Assembly (NCBI RefSeq): GCF_008727865.1
Contig: NZ_VTWU01000001.1
Coordinates: forward strand, 496,001 to 560,000
Origin: Hymenobacter busanensis
Lineage (GTDB): Bacteria; Bacteroidota; Bacteroidia; Cytophagales; Hymenobacteraceae
Reading direction: 5' to 3'
DNA length: 64,000 nucleotides
Position numbers and translations under genes: made by a program. The notes beneath the pieces were generated by a model. That model saw only the letters and a program-made list of their open reading frames with translations. It did no database searches and was not told the origin of the DNA. This document shows, in pieces, positions 61,644-64,000 of this stretch; within the stretch, counting starts at the first letter, position 1, and the number at the start of each line of letters is the position of its first letter.

Positions 61644-64000
61644 ATGAAACCTCTTTTTCCCTTACTGGCGGTTTCCACGATGCTCATCGGCACCGCCGCC
61701 CAGGCCCAAACGCGGACCGTTACCGGCCAGGTGGTCGGCGACGACAAAGCGGAGCCTTTGCCGGGCGTGACGGTGCTGGTGAAAGGCACCACCAACGGCA
61801 ATACCACCGACAACGAAGGCCGCTTCACGCTGCAGGTGCCCGATAAGCAGGACGTAACGCTGATCTTGTCGTACCTGGGCTACCGCAGCCAGGAGGTGGT
61901 GGTGAAGCCCGACCAAGCCCGCGTGGAAGTGCGCCTCGCAGCCGAAACAGCCTCGCTCGACGACGTGGTGGTTATCGGCTACGGCACGGTGAAAAAGCGC
62001 GACCTGACCGGCGCCGTGGTATCGGTGAAAGGGGAGGAGGTAACCAAGCTGCCCGTTACGACGATAACGGAGGCGCTGCAGGGCAAGATTCCGGGTGCCG
62101 ACATCAGCCGCGCCAACGGCTACGCGGGGCAAGGGGCTTCCATTCGCATCCGCGGCAACCGCTCCATTGCCAATCCCGGCTCGTCGAACAACGTGCTCTA
62201 CATCGTGGACGGCGTGCAGAACGTGAATGCCTCCGACATCGACCCGAACGACGTGCAGAGCATCGAGGTGCTGAAAGATGCTTCGTCGACGGCCATTTAC
62301 GGGTCGCGCGGCGCCAACGGCGTGGTTATCATCACCACCAAGCGCGGCAGCACCGGCAAGCCCAAAATCAACTTCAACGCCTATACCGGCATTACCAAGG
62401 TGGCTGGCTACGGCGAATTCATGAGCGGGCCCGAGTGGGTAGCGTTCCGCCGTGAGGCCTTCCGCGCCGCCGGCACCTGGAGCAGCCCCGCCAACGACCC
62501 CGTGGCCTTCAACGCGGCCCAGCTGGATGCCATCCAGAACGAGCAGTACATCAATTGGCCCGACCAGCTGCTGCACACCGGCATGCAGCAAAACTACCAA
62601 GTCGGCCTCTCGGGCGGCTCGGAGAATACCAAGGTGTACTTCTCGCTGGGCTACTACGACGAGAAGGGCCTCATGAAGCTGGACCGCTTCAAGCGCTACA
62701 CCACCCGCGCCAACATCGACCAGACGGTGAACAAGTGGCTGAAGGTGGGCGTGCAGACGCAGCTGGCCTACATCAACAACGACATCCGCCGGGACCCGTT
62801 CAACGCGGCCTCGCAGATTGTGCCGCTGGGCCGCCCCTACGACGACAACGGCAAGCTCATCTTTTTCCCGCTGGGCGGCTCGCGCCCCAACCCGCTGGCC
62901 GACGAGCAGCCCGGCGCCTATGAGCGCAACACCAAGACCAACCGCCTGACTGCCGCCGCCTACGTGGAGCTGACCCCGCTCGACGGCTTGAGCTTCCGCT
63001 CGACCTTTGCAGCCAACTACGCCACCTCGGAGGCGGGTAGCTTCTTCGGTATCAACACCATCGACGGGCAAGGCAACCGCTCGCAGGCGTCCATCACCAG
63101 CAACCAGGACCGCAACCTGAGCTGGGAAAACGTGCTGACCTACCGAAAGGAATTCGGTGACCATTCGCTGACGCTGACCGGGGTGGGCAGTAACCTCTCG
63201 TTCGTGAATACCAACAGCTTTGCCGGCGGCCAGAACCAGGTGCTGCCGTCGCAATCGTTCTACAACCTGGCGGCGGCCAGCCAAAACCCATTCTTCGGCT
63301 CGGGGTTCCGGCGCAACGACCTGATTTCCTTTGCCGGGCGCGTCAACTATAGTTGGAAGGGCCGCTACCTGCTCACCGTTACCAACCGCGCCGACGCCTC
63401 CAGCAAGCTGGGCCCGGGGCATAAGTGGGACTACTTCCCCTCGGCCGCCATCGGCTGGCGCATCGTCGACGAGTCGTTCATGCAGAACCTGAAGTTCCTG
63501 ACCGAGCTGAAGCTGCGCGGCTCCTACGGCGTGTCGGGCAACGACGGCATCAACGCCTACGGCACGCAAAGCTCGTTGACCAATACGCCGTTTTCCTGGA
63601 ACGAAACCGCTGCTTCGCCCACCTATACCATTTCCGGCCTGGTGGGCAACCGGGAGCTGGGCTGGGAAAAAACCTACACCACCGACGTGGGCGTGGACTT
63701 CGGGGTGTTCGACAACCGCATTACCGGCACCGTCGACTACTACGACGCGAAAACCAAGGACCTGATTTTTCCCTTCACGCAGGCCGGCTTCACGGGCGTA
63801 ACGACGGTGAACCGCAACATCGGCAGCACCCGCAACCGCGGCTGGGAGGTGTCGCTGACGTCGCAGAACCTGCGCGGCAAAGGCCTGACGTGGTCGACTA
63901 CCCTGACCTACGCCCGCAACCGCGAAACCATCGACAAACTGCCCAACGGCAACGTCATTGCCGATGACTACCGCAACTCCCTGATCGAAGGCGCGCCGGC
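61644..64000 (+). CDS. susC: SusC/RagA-type TonB-dependent outer-membrane receptor (5' part)
   Basis: 785 codons to the window end; the gene continues beyond. Signal peptide (PLLAVSTMLIGTAAQAQ), then a carboxypeptidase-regulatory-like beta domain (about 22-100: VTGQVVGDDKAEPLPGVTVLVKG), the TonB plug with the SusC signature SLDDVVVIGYGTVKKRDLTGAV, and VLKDASSTAIYGSRGANGVVII. The barrel begins at about 240. It should import oligosaccharides with a SusD partner, expected just downstream. It starts 41 bases after the isomerase gene and is probably cotranscribed with it. Long antisense frames over it are shadows. Confidence 0.96.
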   Translation, partial: MKPLFPLLAVSTMLIGTAAQAQTRTVTGQVVGDDKAEPLPGVTVLVKGTTNGNTTDNEGRFTLQVPDKQDVTLILSYLGYRSQEVVVKPDQARVEVRLAAETASLDDVVVIGYGTVKKRDLTGAVVSVKGEEVTKLPVTTITEALQGKIPGADISRANGYAGQGASIRIRGNRSIANPGSSNNVLYIVDGVQNVNASDIDPNDVQSIEVLKDASSTAIYGSRGANGVVIITTKRGSTGKPKINFNAYTGITKVAGYGEFMSGPEWVAFRREAFRAAGTWSSPANDPVAFNAAQLDAIQNEQYINWPDQLLHTGMQQNYQVGLSGGSENTKVYFSLGYYDEKGLMKLDRFKRYTTRANIDQTVNKWLKVGVQTQLAYINNDIRRDPFNAASQIVPLGRPYDDNGKLIFFPLGGSRPNPLADEQPGAYERNTKTNRLTAAAYVELTPLDGLSFRSTFAANYATSEAGSFFGINTIDGQGNRSQASITSNQDRNLSWENVLTYRKEFGDHSLTLTGVGSNLSFVNTNSFAGGQNQVLPSQSFYNLAAASQNPFFGSGFRRNDLISFAGRVNYSWKGRYLLTVTNRADASSKLGPGHKWDYFPSAAIGWRIVDESFMQNLKFLTELKLRGSYGVSGNDGINAYGTQSSLTNTPFSWNETAASPTYTISGLVGNRELGWEKTYTTDVGVDFGVFDNRITGTVDYYDAKTKDLIFPFTQAGFTGVTTVNRNIGSTRNRGWEVSLTSQNLRGKGLTWSTTLTYARNRETIDKLPNGNVIADDYRNSLIEGAP

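Overview
The window comes from a high-GC member of the Bacteroidota, most likely Hymenobacter or a close relative in the Cytophagales. The evidence is the Bacteroidetes-type promoters (TTG ... TAnnTTTG), the general lack of Shine-Dalgarno sites, Bacteroidetes-style lipoprotein signals, two proteins with type IX secretion (T9SS) C-terminal sorting domains, a SusC/RagA receptor, and GC-rich coding sequence with visibly AT-rich islands. Genus placement is inference. I see no tRNA, rRNA, CRISPR array, intact insertion sequence or phage module.

1-18.5 kb is mostly housekeeping and scattered cell-envelope genes: the end of a periplasmic binding-protein-like gene, guaA, a large lipoprotein, the SRP RNA (ffs), a TalC/FSA-type transaldolase, ftsE coupled to a family-2 glycosyltransferase, a second lipoprotein, a DegT aminotransferase plus Gfo/Idh/MocA oxidoreductase pair (nucleotide-sugar type), a PH-domain membrane protein, an EcsC protein, an alpha/beta hydrolase that lacks its serine nucleophile, a fasciclin lipoprotein, an outer-membrane protein, and an APC-family permease preceded by a SAM-I riboswitch.

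18.7-34.5 kb (minus strand) is a surface-glycan locus. Read in the direction of transcription it is pseB, a decayed acyltransferase gene, pseC, an aldo/keto reductase, an SDR, an SpsF-type cytidylyltransferase (pseF role), pseG, pseH, pseI, a GT-B-like transferase, a LamG protein with a T9SS signal, a polysaccharide deacetylase-like protein and a Wzx-type flippase. A family-4 glycosyltransferase lies upstream. All six steps to CMP-pseudaminic acid are represented, plus two oxidoreductases the textbook pathway does not need.

34.6-42.0 kb holds ffh, a guanine deaminase, a four-repeat CHRD protein with a T9SS signal, a small orphan protein, and an overlapping pair made of a membrane-anchored DnaQ-like exonuclease and a cNMP/CBS/nucleotidyltransferase protein.

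42.4-64.0 kb is a polysaccharide-utilisation locus: GH67N-like protein, MGH1-like six-hairpin glycosidase, GH28, GH95 with an inserted jelly-roll, GH2 with a malectin domain, SSS symporter, DapA-family aldolase/lyase, AraC regulator (opposite strand), L-fucose/arabinose isomerase-like protein and SusC (cut by the window end). The set suggests degradation of a pectin-like or L-fucose/L-galactose-bearing glycan, with uptake and sugar isomerisation and aldol cleavage. Several gaps between genes carry dispersed inverted or direct repeats.
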